Positions 52,135 to 61,281 of a stretch of DNA of 64,000 nucleotides are shown here, in pieces (the first letter of the stretch is position 1; each line of letters starts with the position of its first letter). The notes under the pieces are model-generated. The model saw nothing but the letters and a program-made list of their open reading frames with translations. It made no database searches and was not told where the DNA came from. The translations under genes and the position numbers were made by a program. The DNA is taken from assembly GCA_014359475.1 (NCBI GenBank), contig JACIZI010000002.1, positions 186,001 through 250,000 of the forward strand. Reading direction: 5' to 3'. Source of the DNA: Marinobacter sp. GTDB lineage: Bacteria > Pseudomonadota > Gammaproteobacteria > Pseudomonadales > Oleiphilaceae.

Positions 52135-52836
52135 TTACACGCTATCGATTTCCTCCTGGGTAAGTGGCCGGAACTGTCCGGGTTTTAACCCGGAGTCAAG
52201 CCCAATCGCACCCACCCGCTGGCGGTGTAACCCGGTCACATGGTTGCCCACCGCCGCCATCATCCGTTTGACCTGGTGGTAGCGCCCCTCGCCGATGGTC
52301 AGCTCGACCAGTCTGTCTTCCAGCTTGTGCACGCTGGCCGGCAGAGTCGGTTTGTCTTCCCCTTCCAGCATCAGGCCGTTTTCCAGCGTCTGGTGCGCGG
52401 TGGTATCCAGAGGCCGATCGAGGCCCACCCGGTAGACCTTGCGGCAGTCATGGCGGGGAGAGGTAATCCGGTGTGACCACTGACCGTCGGTGGTCAGCAG
52501 CAAGAGGCCGGAGGTGTCCATATCCAGTCGTCCGGCGATGTGCAGGCCGGTGCGCCGGGCCAGTTCCGCTGGCAACAGATCCAACACGGTCGGATGTTCC
52601 CCATCCCGGGTGGCGCTGACATAACCAGACGGTTTGTGGAGCATCAGGTAGAGTTCCGATGGCAGCGACAGGGGCTTGCCATCCAGGATGACGCGGGACG
52701 TGTCGGGTATTTTTACATTAGGGCTGGTGACGATCTCCCCGTCTACCGAGACTCTCTTCCGGCCGATGGCTCGCTTGGCATCCTTGCGGGAGAGTTCGCT
52801 GCTGTTGGCGATGAACTGATCCAGGCGTATCGGCAT
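52135..52836 (-). CDS. rsuA: 16S rRNA pseudouridine synthase, RsuA-like
   Basis: A 233-residue pseudouridine synthase. An S4 RNA-binding domain occupies residues 1-50 (LDQFIANSSELSRKDAKRAI) and the catalytic motif GRLDMDTSGLLLLT supplies Asp105. C-terminal RYHQVKRMMAAVGNHV is typical. RsuA modifies U516 of 16S rRNA; RluE/RluF-type 23S enzymes are related, but length and the pocket favour RsuA. Start at 52836 with AAGGG upstream; the frame extends 42 codons further upstream but lacks conserved sequence. Convergent with the asparaginase-like gene. Confidence 0.86.
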   Translation of the reverse strand: MPIRLDQFIANSSELSRKDAKRAIGRKRVSVDGEIVTSPNVKIPDTSRVILDGKPLSLPSELYLMLHKPSGYVSATRDGEHPTVLDLLPAELARRTGLHIAGRLDMDTSGLLLLTTDGQWSHRITSPRHDCRKVYRVGLDRPLDTTAHQTLENGLMLEGEDKPTLPASVHKLEDRLVELTIGEGRYHQVKRMMAAVGNHVTGLHRQRVGAIGLDSGLKPGQFRPLTQEEIDSV

Positions 52837-52976
52837 CAGCAGCCCTTTCCCGGTTCCGGAACCAGAAAACCCGTTACGATCTCCACCCGGGTTTCTTCCG
52901 TGTGTGCTGCCTGACATGTTTTGATCCGGTAGTTGGAAGTGTGTCTCAGTTTTTGGGCGCATAAGAGATTGCCATG

Positions 52977-54221
52977 TCAGGCCTCGGGACGGGCATGGAT
53001 GTCGAGCTTTTCCAGCAGTTTGGTACCCGGATAACCGTCTGCCACCATTTGCTGGTCCTGCTGGTAGGCGCGGATGGCCGAGCGGGTGGCCGACCCCATG
53101 ATGCCGTCTGCCTTGCCGCTGTCATAACCGAGCTCGTTCAGGGTCTCCTGGAGTTGGATGATCTGATCCCGGGACAGGGCAGGCAGGTCCTCCGGCGGGG
53201 GATTCTGCAGGCCGCCGGCACTGGCGACCCGGTCGGCCAGGTGGCCGACGGCAATGGCATAGAACTCTGAGCGGTTCCAGCCCATGATGACATCAAAGTT
53301 GTGGTAGGCGAGGAAGGCCGGTCCGCGGTGCCCTGCCGGGACGATCAGTTTGGCATCAATCGGCTCCCGCGCAAGGGGGTTGCCAAAGGCATCGGTAATG
53401 CCCATTTGACGCCAGGCTTCCAGCGGCAGGCGGCGACCGTCCGCCTTGCTGTAATCGAAGCCGGCGGGCAGAACCACTTCCCGGCCCCAGCGATAGTCGC
53501 CGTTCCAGCCCATGGATTCGAGGAAGCGACCGGCGGACATCATGGCATCCGGCAGGCTGTTCCACAGGTCCCGGCGACCGTCGCCATCGGCATCCACCGC
53601 GTGCTTGAGAAAAACCGTGGGCATAAACTGGACATGGCCCATGGCCCCGGCCCAGGAGCCTTCCATCTGGTCCGATGTGATGGCGCCTTCTTCAATAATC
53701 CGCAGCGCGGCCATCAGCTGTTCGGTAAAAAAGGTGCTGCGGCGCGGGTCACAGGCCAGAGTGGCCAGCGAGCTGGGCACCGGCATCTTGCCAAAATAGC
53801 TGCCAAAGTTGGTTTCCAGCCCCCAGAAAGCCACCAGATAGGGGCCCGGCACCCCGGTAGCACGGGTTACCCGATCAAGCAGTTCCCGATGCTCCCGGAG
53901 CAGTTCCCGGCCCTTGCTGATACGGGCCTCGTTGACCCGCTTGCCGAGGTAGTCCGTAAAGGTGGTGGTGAATTCCGGCTGTCTGCGATCCAGTTCAATC
54001 ACTCTGTCAAGAAAAGTGACGCTGGAGAGCACCTCATCCGTGGTCTTCGGGCTGATCCCCGCCTGCAGTGCCTTGTCCTTAAGACCCGCAACGCAGGACT
54101 GAAAATCCGGCAGGTTGTTTTCGGCTGCCTGAAGGGGCTGGATTCCGGTGAGAGCCAGCAGGGATGCCAGCAGGATGGTCTTGCCAGGGCGCGGGCAGAT
54201 CTGCAGAAGCGGCTTTAACAC
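52977..54221 (-). CDS. Lytic murein transglycosylase (MltB family) with C-terminal peptidoglycan-binding domain
   Basis: A 414-residue periplasmic enzyme. A signal peptide at 1-33 (ending QAA) has no lipobox Cys, so it is soluble. The SLT2/MltB catalytic domain has Glu136 in FWGLETNFGSYFG, and SWAGAMGHVQFMPTVF, with DADGDGRRDLWN as a calcium-like loop. Residues about 345-405 form a peptidoglycan_binding_1 domain (LQETLNELGYDSGKADGIMG). It cleaves glycan strands to 1,6-anhydro products. The domain order matches the MltB/SltB1-like proteins of Pseudomonas. Monocistronic on the minus strand. Confidence 0.92.
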   Translation of the reverse strand: MLKPLLQICPRPGKTILLASLLALTGIQPLQAAENNLPDFQSCVAGLKDKALQAGISPKTTDEVLSSVTFLDRVIELDRRQPEFTTTFTDYLGKRVNEARISKGRELLREHRELLDRVTRATGVPGPYLVAFWGLETNFGSYFGKMPVPSSLATLACDPRRSTFFTEQLMAALRIIEEGAITSDQMEGSWAGAMGHVQFMPTVFLKHAVDADGDGRRDLWNSLPDAMMSAGRFLESMGWNGDYRWGREVVLPAGFDYSKADGRRLPLEAWRQMGITDAFGNPLAREPIDAKLIVPAGHRGPAFLAYHNFDVIMGWNRSEFYAIAVGHLADRVASAGGLQNPPPEDLPALSRDQIIQLQETLNELGYDSGKADGIMGSATRSAIRAYQQDQQMVADGYPGTKLLEKLDIHARPEA

Positions 54222-54455
54222 GTGTTGACCTCAATGGCGGAAGATAAAGTTCAGTGGTTTGCGGCTTCATCTTAGCGTGTTTCCGGAGACCGGAATACCG
54301 CAAAAAAGCCCGGCGGATGACAATCTATTAAGGCCGGTCTTTGCGGTGCCTGTTTCGCTTTGTGAGGGTGAATTGTGGTGTTTTTGTAGCTGCCGGGTTT
54401 CCCTTGCGGCGGTTTGTTCTATAGTTGGCGGGTAGTCGGTAAAAAGGTTGTCAAC

Positions 54456-55307
54456 ATGGCGAGTTTGACCGCACTGGTTGTGGATGATGCCAGCTTCGTG
54501 CGTGATCTGGTAAAACGCACCATCCGCCAGCATTTTCCGGTAATTGAGACGGCGGAGGCCCAGAACGGCCGACGTGCCCAGTCCCTGATGTCCCGTCAGG
54601 TGTTCGATCTGATTCTGTGTGACTGGGAAATGCCGGAGATGTCCGGTCTCGAGCTTTTGCAGTGGATGCGCCAGCAGCCCGAGTATGAAAAAGTGCCCTT
54701 TATCATGATTACCAGCCGTGGCGACAAGGATCATGTGGTTGAGGCGATCAGGGAGGGGGTGTCCGAGTACCTGGGCAAGCCGTTCAGCGCCGAGGGGCTT
54801 AGCCGCAAGGTGTTGAAGGTCATGGGCAGCACCCTGAAACAGGCCATGGCAAGTTCCGGGCGGTCTGCAGAGCCGGTCAGCAAGTCGGACCCTTTCATGG
54901 AGTCTGCCAGCCTGTTGACTGGCAAAGCTGCAAAACCGGCCGAACCGTCGGCCAGGGCATCCTCTGCCTCCGGCAAGGCTGGCGTTACCCCCTCAAAAAC
55001 CTCGGCCATGTTGCGTTTCGGTGAGAGCAAGATGAACACCCGGGTGCGGGATGTCACGCTGACTGAGGCGCGGCTATTGGCCCGCAGTGACCAGGCCTTC
55101 CCGCCGGTTCTGGCTCCGGCGGTAGTGGATATCGAAACCGGCGAGGGCAAGATGGCCCGGCTGAACGGCTATGTGCACCAGTTGCACGCGGTGGATAAAC
55201 GACCCGATTCAGAGTTTGTCAGTGTGACGGTGCGTTTTGTGGACGAGGATGCCGACAAGCTTGAGGATTTGTCCCGTTTTATCGCCCGCTTCCGCACCGG
55301 TCAGTAA
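54456..55307 (+). CDS. Response regulator with unusual C-terminal domain
   Basis: A 283-residue protein. Residues 1-120 are a CheY-like receiver with phospho-acceptor Asp56 in ILCDWEMP, Asp10/Asp11 and Lys in LGKPFS. A linker of about 60 residues (125-185) is rich in Ser, Ala and Lys and probably disordered. A C-terminal domain of about 85 residues (VRDVTLTEARLLARSDQ to the end) predicts beta strands plus a final helix. It resembles a PilZ-like fold but lacks the RxxxR and DxSxxG c-di-GMP motifs. No partner kinase is adjacent on the same strand; phoR, which converges on it 5 bp downstream, has its own regulator. Target unknown. Confidence 0.82.
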   Translation: MASLTALVVDDASFVRDLVKRTIRQHFPVIETAEAQNGRRAQSLMSRQVFDLILCDWEMPEMSGLELLQWMRQQPEYEKVPFIMITSRGDKDHVVEAIREGVSEYLGKPFSAEGLSRKVLKVMGSTLKQAMASSGRSAEPVSKSDPFMESASLLTGKAAKPAEPSARASSASGKAGVTPSKTSAMLRFGESKMNTRVRDVTLTEARLLARSDQAFPPVLAPAVVDIETGEGKMARLNGYVHQLHAVDKRPDSEFVSVTVRFVDEDADKLEDLSRFIARFRTGQ

Positions 55308-55312
55308 CGCCA

Positions 55313-56632
55313 TCAGGATGCTGCGGATGCCACCCCGGGCTCTGCCAGACGCTCCCGTGGAAAGTGGCAGATAAATTCACTGCCCTCGCCCATGCGGCTT
55401 CTGATCTCCAGGTGACCGTCATGGTTGATCAGGACATGCTTGACGATGGCCAGCCCCAGACCGGTGCCCCCGGTGTCCTTGTGGCGGCTGGGGTCGGCCC
55501 GGTAAAAGCGTTCCGTCAACCTTGGGATGTGCACCGGATCAATGCCGATACCGGTATCACGGACGGTCAGGTGCCCGCCTTCCCGGTCGGCGCACCAGGT
55601 AACATGAATGCTGCCCCGGGCGGGTGTGTATTTGACGGCGTTGAACACCAGGTTTGAGAAGGCGCTGCGCAGCTGGCTTTCATCCCCCTTCAGAACAGAG
55701 CCTTCCGGCACGGATATCTCGAACCGGTGCTGTTGGTCGCCGCTCAGGGCCCGGGCATCGTCGCAGATTTGTCTGAGCATTGGGCCCAGGTCCTGTACTG
55801 TGTCATCCACCGTCTGTTCTCCGGTTTCGATTCTTGAGAGCAGGATCAGGTCGGTAATCAGCGCTTCCATACGGGACGATTGCTGGGACATGGTGGCGAT
55901 GGCCCGCCGCCATTTCGGGGGCAGTTCGTCGAGATGGTCCGACAGGGTTTCCAGATAACCACTGATGACAGTCAATGGTGTGCGCATCTCGTGGGACACG
56001 TTACCCACGAAATCCCGGCGCATCTGCTCCAGCTGCACCAACCGGGTTATGTCCTTGGCGACGATCAGCCGGTCATCATCGCCGAAAAGGCTGATCTGGA
56101 TCTGCAGGTGCAGGTGGGGACGGGAAGGGGAGGCGATTTCCAGCGGCTCCCGGTAGTCCTTGCTGTCGTAGTAGGCTTTGAAGGCCGGGTTACGGATCAG
56201 GTTGTAGATGATCTGGCCCTGGTCGGTCTGGCGACGGAAACCCAGCAGCTTTTCGGCGGCACCGTTCCACCATTCCATGACACCGCCGGCATCGGTCATG
56301 ATGACTCCGTCGTGCATGGCGTTGGTGGATTCCTGGATGCGGTTGATGCGGGCCCGCAGCAGGTCGCGGGTGCGCAGATGGTTCTGATTCAGCTTGTGCA
56401 GACCATCAAACAGGTCGCCCCAGAGGCCGACGCTCTGGGGAGCCTCACTGTAGCGGTTCGGGTTGGCCAGCCACTGGTACAGGCGCCGGGCCTGCAACAG
56501 GGTCCACCCCAGGTAGCCAAAAAGTCCTGCAAGCAGGCCGTATAACGGATAGCCTGCGAGGTAGCCCAGCAGTGTGCAGGCTCCCAGCAGCAGGATGATC
56601 ATGCGCACATAGCGAGACCAGTTGTTCTGCAT
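55313..56632 (-). CDS. phoR: Phosphate-regulon sensor histidine kinase PhoR
   Basis: A 439-residue membrane kinase with two N-terminal helices and no periplasmic domain (about 9-28 and 31-48), as expected of PhoR. A PAS domain (about 100-195) is followed by the dimerisation domain with phospho-accepting His214 in FVGNVSHEMRTPL. The ATP-binding domain has N-box NLVFNAVKYTP, G1 DTGIGID and G2 TGGTGLGLAIVKH. It phosphorylates PhoB when Pst/PhoU signals phosphate shortage. It lies 45 bp downstream of phoB on the same strand. Confidence 0.95.
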   Translation of the reverse strand: MQNNWSRYVRMIILLLGACTLLGYLAGYPLYGLLAGLFGYLGWTLLQARRLYQWLANPNRYSEAPQSVGLWGDLFDGLHKLNQNHLRTRDLLRARINRIQESTNAMHDGVIMTDAGGVMEWWNGAAEKLLGFRRQTDQGQIIYNLIRNPAFKAYYDSKDYREPLEIASPSRPHLHLQIQISLFGDDDRLIVAKDITRLVQLEQMRRDFVGNVSHEMRTPLTVISGYLETLSDHLDELPPKWRRAIATMSQQSSRMEALITDLILLSRIETGEQTVDDTVQDLGPMLRQICDDARALSGDQQHRFEISVPEGSVLKGDESQLRSAFSNLVFNAVKYTPARGSIHVTWCADREGGHLTVRDTGIGIDPVHIPRLTERFYRADPSRHKDTGGTGLGLAIVKHVLINHDGHLEIRSRMGEGSEFICHFPRERLAEPGVASAAS

Positions 56633-56677
56633 TCACTCCGCCTGGTATCTGGAAAATGTCGCCGCAAAGCGTCCGGC

Positions 56678-57370
56678 TTACGCTGCCCTGGTGGAGAACC
56701 GGTAACCGGTGCCCCTGACCGTCTGTATCAGGTGATCATGCTGATCGCCCAGCGCCTTGCGCAGCCGTCGGATATGCACATCCACGGTGCGTTCCTCGAC
56801 ATAGACATTGCCACCCCAGACCTGATCCAGTAACTGGGAGCGGGTGTAAACGCGCTCCTGGTGGGTCATGAAGAACTGCAGCAGGCGGTACTCGGTAGGG
56901 CCGATGCTCAGTTCGGCTTCGGGTGTGAACACCCGGTGGCCGACCGGGTCCAGTGTCAGTCCGTCCACTTCAATAGGGCTTTCCACCCCTGCAGGCGTGG
57001 TGCGCCGCAACACTGCTTTGAGTCGGGCCACCAGCTCCCGGGGAGAGAACGGCTTGGTGATGTAATCGTCTGCACCCACTTCCAGGCCCTGGATCTTGTT
57101 GTCTTCCTCCACCTTCGCCGTGAGCATTATGATGGGAATTTCTGCGGTAGTTTCGTCCTTTTTCAGGCGGCGGGCCAGTTCTACACCGCTGGTGCCCGGC
57201 AGCATCCAGTCCAGCAGGATCAGATCGGGCTGTTTGTCCACTACCAGCGCATGGGCTTCCCGGGCGTCGGCAGCTTCCAGGTAATTGTAGTCGGCCATTT
57301 CCAGTGCGACGGCAATCATTTCCCGGATGGAAGGTTCGTCGTCAACGATGAGAACTGTTTTTTCGGCCAT
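56678..57370 (-). CDS. phoB: Phosphate-regulon response regulator PhoB
   Basis: A 230-residue OmpR-family regulator. Receiver: Asp10/Asp11, phospho-Asp54 in LLDWMLPG, Lys in [10 protein letters not shown]. The C-terminal winged helix includes [17 protein letters not shown] text ([13 protein letters not shown]) and [12 protein letters not shown], with RGTGYRFS at the end, all matching PhoB. It binds Pho boxes such as those at 17776 and 57428 in this window. Starts at 57370; phoR follows in the same operon. Autoregulation is expected given the near-consensus Pho box upstream. Confidence 0.97.
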   Translation of the reverse strand: MAEKTVLIVDDEPSIREMIAVALEMADYNYLEAADAREAHALVVDKQPDLILLDWMLPGTSGVELARRLKKDETTAEIPIIMLTAKVEEDNKIQGLEVGADDYITKPFSPRELVARLKAVLRRTTPAGVESPIEVDGLTLDPVGHRVFTPEAELSIGPTEYRLLQFFMTHQERVYTRSQLLDQVWGGNVYVEERTVDVHIRRLRKALGDQHDHLIQTVRGTGYRFSTRAA

Positions 57371-57412
57371 AGTCAGTCAACCTGTCTCTTATCCCTGATT
57401 TGTTGCTGCCCC

Positions 57413-57446
57413 ATTACAGCGAGATATTATGACAATTACATGACAA
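57413..57446 (-). promoter_or_regulatory. Pho box and -10 element upstream of phoB
   Basis: Two perfect TGTCAT half-sites on the minus strand (57440-57445 and 57429-57434) spaced by 11 bp, close to the consensus CTGTCAT repeat. A TGTAAT -10 (57413-57418) lies 10 bases further downstream. Supports autoregulated phoBR transcription. The box is 58 bases before the phoB start and just upstream of the ubiA stop codon. Confidence 0.85.
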
Positions 57447-57454
57447 TCAGGGCT

Positions 57455-58351
57455 TCATGCCACCGGATTGATCAGAAGCTCCAGAAACAGACCGGCAAAT
57501 ACCGCAAAACCAGCCCAGTTATTGTTGAGGAAGGCGCGAAAGCAACCGTCACGATCCCGGTAGCGGGCCAGGTGCTGGTGATACACAAACAGGCAGGTCA
57601 TGGCCACCAGCCCGAGATGGTAGAAGGTGCCCAGCCCCGCCTGGCGACCTACCAGCAGCAGTACCAGAATGACCATGGCCTGCAGTATGCCGATCATCAG
57701 CCGGTCAGCATCGCCGAACAGAATAGCCGTGGACTTGATGCCGATTTTCAGGTCATCGTCCCGGTCCACCATGGCATAGAAGGTGTCGTAGACTACCGTC
57801 CAGAGCACATTCGCGGTAAACAACAGCCAGGCCAACTGGCTGAGCTCGCCGGCCTGGGCGGCCCAGGCCATGGGGATAGCCCATGAGAAGGCTGCCGCCA
57901 GAAACAACTGGGGCAGGTGCGTGTAGCGCTTCATAAAGGGATAGATGAACGCCAGTACCAGGCCGCCGAAGGACAGATAGAGTGTCAGAGTGTTGGTGAA
58001 GAACACCACCATCAGGAAGGAAGTCAGGCACAGCCCGAAAAACAGGGCTACCGCCTCCCAGGCCCGGATGCGGCCGGTGGTCAGCGGACGGTCTTGGGTG
58101 CGTTTTACGTAGCGGTCAAGCTTGCGATCGGCAAAGTCATTGATGGCACAGCCGGCGGCCCGCATCATGAACACCCCCAGGGTGAAGACCACAAAGTTGC
58201 CAAGGTCCGGCAGCCCACCGGCTGCCAGCCAGAGCGCCCACCAGGTGGGCCAGAGCAGCAAGAGCGTGCCGATGGGCCGGTCCAGCCGCAACAGGACGAT
58301 ATAATCAGCAATCCGCTGGCGGGCATTGTCAGGCAGATAATCAAGAAGCAT
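57455..58351 (-). CDS. ubiA: 4-hydroxybenzoate octaprenyltransferase UbiA
   Basis: A 298-residue polytopic membrane prenyltransferase, the second step of ubiquinone synthesis. Both aspartate-rich motifs are present: [15 protein letters not shown] (NDxxD) near residue 72, and [18 protein letters not shown] near 197. Eight to nine helices are predicted. It attaches the polyprenyl tail to 4-hydroxybenzoate made by UbiC, which is encoded upstream on the same strand (81-bp gap). ATG at 58351. Confidence 0.96.
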   Translation of the reverse strand: MLLDYLPDNARQRIADYIVLLRLDRPIGTLLLLWPTWWALWLAAGGLPDLGNFVVFTLGVFMMRAAGCAINDFADRKLDRYVKRTQDRPLTTGRIRAWEAVALFFGLCLTSFLMVVFFTNTLTLYLSFGGLVLAFIYPFMKRYTHLPQLFLAAAFSWAIPMAWAAQAGELSQLAWLLFTANVLWTVVYDTFYAMVDRDDDLKIGIKSTAILFGDADRLMIGILQAMVILVLLLVGRQAGLGTFYHLGLVAMTCLFVYHQHLARYRDRDGCFRAFLNNNWAGFAVFAGLFLELLINPVA

Positions 58352-58432
58352 GGCGGAATTCCGGCTGTGTTGCGTTTGGGTTGCCGGGGATTATAGCCAG
58401 CCAGTCGCCGGGGATTAAAGCTTGGGGGCGGA

Positions 58433-58978
58433 TTATCCCCGGGATTCCAGCAGCTTCGGCAGGAAATACTCGCTCACCAGCAGGGCTCGCTGGCCATTGC
58501 TGAACCTGGAGCGGCGGGCGGCTGCCGGCTGCTCCGGGTGCTGGCGCTGGCAGAGCCCGGTCTCAAAGGGGCCGCGAGCCCACTCCGGTTGACTGAACAG
58601 CCAGGCTCCGAGGGGGCGATTGCCCAGGTGTTGCAGGCGGCGGCCGTGGCCCTGCAGGGTGTTTTTCGGTATGACTGTGCGGGCCAGCACCCAGGGTTGG
58701 TCATCTCCGCAGAGGCAGACTTCACGTATCCAGGCCAGCTGACGGTGGGCAATGCCCAGGGTCAGGGCTTCTTCCCGTTGGGGCAGGGCCCAGCTTTCCT
58801 GCAGTATTTCCACCCGGAAATCTTCCTGACATCGCAGTTGCAGTGCGCGGGTCAGGGAGCCTTCCAGGGTGAGCCAGTAACTCGCCTTTCCCTGAATGAG
58901 CGGGTTTGCCAGGCCCGCAGTGGCAGGGCTGCGGTACCAGTGGGTGGCGGGGATGCCGGGGATGCCTTCCCGTGACAA
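58433..58978 (-). CDS. ubiC: Chorismate lyase UbiC
   Basis: A 181-residue enzyme converting chorismate to 4-hydroxybenzoate plus pyruvate, the first committed ubiquinone step. It aligns with E. coli UbiC around YWLTLEGSLTRALQ, the active-site REVCLCGDDQPWVLARTVIP (given in part), LGNRPLGAWLF and the C-terminal EYFLP. The start is uncertain: I chose the TTG at 58978, which has AAAGGG upstream and lies one base after the hpt stop; an ATG at 58999 would overlap hpt by 20 bases and has no ribosome-binding site. Followed by ubiA. Confidence 0.85.
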   Translation of the reverse strand: MSREGIPGIPATHWYRSPATAGLANPLIQGKASYWLTLEGSLTRALQLRCQEDFRVEILQESWALPQREEALTLGIAHRQLAWIREVCLCGDDQPWVLARTVIPKNTLQGHGRRLQHLGNRPLGAWLFSQPEWARGPFETGLCQRQHPEQPAAARRSRFSNGQRALLVSEYFLPKLLESRG

Positions 58979-58979
58979 G

Positions 58980-59537
58980 TCAGAGCCCTTTGACCGCATA
59001 GATGCCTGGCGCGTTGCGCCAGTAGCCTTTGTAATCCATGCCGTAGCCAAACAGAAACCGGTCTTCCACTGCCAGACCGGTAAAGTCGGCTTTCAGGTCG
59101 CGGCGGGCCTTGCGGTCGTGTTGCTTGTCAACCAACACAGCTGTCAGGACTTCATCGGCACCATGGGCGCGGCAGTAATCGGCGATAGCGCAGAGGGTGG
59201 TGCCTTCATCCAGTATGTCGTCAACGATCAGGATGGTGCGCCCCTGCATGTTCGCCTCCGGGCTGAGTTTCCACTCCAGAATGCCGCCTGTGGTTTCCTG
59301 GCGGTAGCGGGTGGCGTGCAGGTATTCGGCCTGTACCGGGAAGTGCAGGCGCGTCAGCAGCTGGCCGGTGAGGATCAGGCCGCCGTTCATAACACAGAAC
59401 AGCAGCGGGTTGCTGTCTTTGAGGCGGTCGGTGATTTCGCTGGCGATCTTGTCGATGGCGCGTTGCACCTGTTGCTCATCCACCAGGCAGTCGGCCTCGG
59501 CCATTACCCGCTTCATTTCGGCGAGGGTGTCGGTCAT
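58980..59537 (-). CDS. hpt: Hypoxanthine-guanine phosphoribosyltransferase
   Basis: A 185-residue purine-salvage enzyme of the type I PRTase fold. The PRPP-binding motif ILIVDDILDEGTTL lies near residues 102-115, and the flexible loop and LFCVMNGGLILTGQL near the N-terminal third. The C-terminal VEDRFLFGYGMDYKGYWRN motif binds the purine base. It makes IMP/GMP from hypoxanthine/guanine. ATG at 59537; a longer frame to 59756 is not conserved. ubiC follows immediately, so the two may be cotranscribed. Confidence 0.92.
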   Translation of the reverse strand: MTDTLAEMKRVMAEADCLVDEQQVQRAIDKIASEITDRLKDSNPLLFCVMNGGLILTGQLLTRLHFPVQAEYLHATRYRQETTGGILEWKLSPEANMQGRTILIVDDILDEGTTLCAIADYCRAHGADEVLTAVLVDKQHDRKARRDLKADFTGLAVEDRFLFGYGMDYKGYWRNAPGIYAVKGL

Positions 59538-59822
59538 AACGATCGGATCCTGTCCAAAACGCGGTAGTATACCGAAGCATTCTGATCCTTGGGAGGGTGA
59601 AGTGTATAGCGGGTTGGACATTCCGGTAAATGGCAGCGGAGCATGAGGGGATTGGCAGCAAACGCCGTCACATTCTGTCCGTCGTGGCATTGGTGATTGG
59701 CCGCCGGATGGGTATGATGCGCAACCAACACGAATAGTTGGATAAATTGTACCCATCCGGGGTTGCGCGTCATATTGTCGGACAATTAGTATTGCAACTC
59801 CGATAAACCTGGAGAAAGACCT

Positions 59823-59990
59823 ATGAAGAAGTGGCAGTGTGTGGTGTGTGGCCTGATTTATGACGAAGCGGAAGGTTGGCCGGAAGACGGTATCGAGCCC
59901 GGTACCAAGTGGGAAGATGTGCCCGAGGATTGGGTTTGCCCGGACTGTGGCGTCGGCAAGGAAGACTTTGAAATGATCGAGATCGGCTGA
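59823..59990 (+). CDS. rubA: Rubredoxin
   Basis: A 55-residue rubredoxin. Two CxxCG knuckles are visible: Cys6/Cys9 in CVVCG and Cys39/Cys42 in CPDCG, coordinating one iron. Typical aromatic core residues (Trp4, Tyr13, Trp30, Trp37) are in place. It carries electrons from the rubredoxin reductase 49 bp downstream to alkane hydroxylase or to oxidative-stress proteins. The ribosome-binding site GGAGA lies 8 bases before the ATG. A possible promoter (TTGCGC, 59763-59768; TAGTAT, 59787-59792; 18-bp spacer) precedes it. Confidence 0.96.
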   Translation: MKKWQCVVCGLIYDEAEGWPEDGIEPGTKWEDVPEDWVCPDCGVGKEDFEMIEIG

Positions 59991-60039
59991 TTGCCGGTAT
60001 CAAGACACCCTGAGTGACCCGCACAAAGGAGCAGCCCCA

Positions 60040-61197
60040 ATGAGTTCACAAGCCCCTGTTGTCATCGTCGGAACCGGCCTGTCCGGCTACAGCCTGGTCC
60101 GGGAGATCCGCAAGCTGGACAAAGAGATTCCCATTGTCATGGTCACAGCGGATGATGGCATGAGCTATTCCAAACCGATGCTCTCCACTGGTTTCACCAA
60201 GGATAAGGAGGCGGACGAACTCGCCCAGGCCGCTCCCGAGAAAATGGAAGAGCAGCTCAACCTGACGGTTAAGACCCACGCTACCGTCACCGGAATTGAT
60301 ACGTCGGCACACCAGTTGAAACTGGGCGACCAGACTCTGGAATACAGCAAACTGGTGCTGGCCTGGGGTGCCGATGTCATCCGCCTGTCACTGGACGGGG
60401 ATGGCCAGGAGCATGTGTTCTCTATCAATGATCTGATGGATTACCGGGCTTTCCGGAAGGCGCTGGAGGGTAAAAAACGGGTTGCGATCATGGGGGCCGG
60501 GCTGATCGGCTGCGAGTTCGCCAACGACCTGCGCAATGGTGGCTACGAGGTGGATGTGATCGCCCCGGACCGGGCGGTAATGCCCAGTTTGTTACCACCC
60601 GACGCGGCCGATGCGGTGCAGAAAGCACTGACAGAGCTCGGTGCCCGCTTTCATCTGGGTGTGGCGGTCAGCAAGGTTGAGTCCCGGGGTGATGGCGTGC
60701 GTCTGAGCCTGGATAATGGCGAGAGCCTGGATGCGGATATCGTGATCTCCGCCGTGGGGCTGAGGCCCCGCATCGGCCTTGCGGAAGCGGCAGGTATTGA
60801 GACCGGTCGGGGTATCCGGGTGAATCGGGCGCTGGAAACCTCCGCGCCGGATGTTTATGCCCTGGGTGACTGCGCTGAGGTAGATGGCAAGGTGCTGCTG
60901 TACGTTCTGCCGCTGATGGCCTGTTCCCGGGCGCTGGCAAAGACCCTGACCGGTGAGCGTACGGAAGTGCGCTACGGCACCATGCCGGTGCTGGTGAAAA
61001 CCCCATGTTGCCCCACCTCGGTTTGCCCGCCACCGCCTGATGCGGATGGCCAGTGGGAAGTCGAGCGAGACGGAAACAGTGTGCGTGCGCTGTTCCGCTC
61101 ACCGCAGGGCGAGGTGCTGGGTTTTGCAGTGACCGGTGACTATGCCATTGAAAAACAGGCGCTTGCCAAAGAAGTGCCGCCTCTTCACGCTGACTGA
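60040..61197 (+). CDS. rubB: Rubredoxin-NAD(+) reductase
   Basis: A 385-residue FAD-dependent oxidoreductase. N-terminal FAD motif VVIVGTGLSGYSLVREI, NAD-binding motif VAIMGAGLIGCEFANDL near residue 148, and the second FAD motif PDVYALGDCAEVDG near 277 are all present. The C-terminal KTPCCPTSVCPPPP region is characteristic of rubredoxin reductases (AlkT/RubB type). It follows rubA and an ATG with AAGGAG spacing about 10. Its role in alkane oxidation is likely but no alkB is visible here. Confidence 0.93.
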   Translation: MSSQAPVVIVGTGLSGYSLVREIRKLDKEIPIVMVTADDGMSYSKPMLSTGFTKDKEADELAQAAPEKMEEQLNLTVKTHATVTGIDTSAHQLKLGDQTLEYSKLVLAWGADVIRLSLDGDGQEHVFSINDLMDYRAFRKALEGKKRVAIMGAGLIGCEFANDLRNGGYEVDVIAPDRAVMPSLLPPDAADAVQKALTELGARFHLGVAVSKVESRGDGVRLSLDNGESLDADIVISAVGLRPRIGLAEAAGIETGRGIRVNRALETSAPDVYALGDCAEVDGKVLLYVLPLMACSRALAKTLTGERTEVRYGTMPVLVKTPCCPTSVCPPPPDADGQWEVERDGNSVRALFRSPQGEVLGFAVTGDYAIEKQALAKEVPPLHAD

Positions 61198-61281
61198 AGC
61201 GGTACATGACAGGCGGGCGAAATGCCTGCAGTTTGGGTAGAATAGATTTCCTGAGCAACCGAATCAGTTACAGGAGCAGGC

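Noticed and set aside
54281..54295. Perfect TTCCGG-AGA-CCGGAA hairpin between mltB and the receiver gene
   Set aside because: Too small and lacking a T-run to call a terminator; could be an operator, but nothing else supports it.
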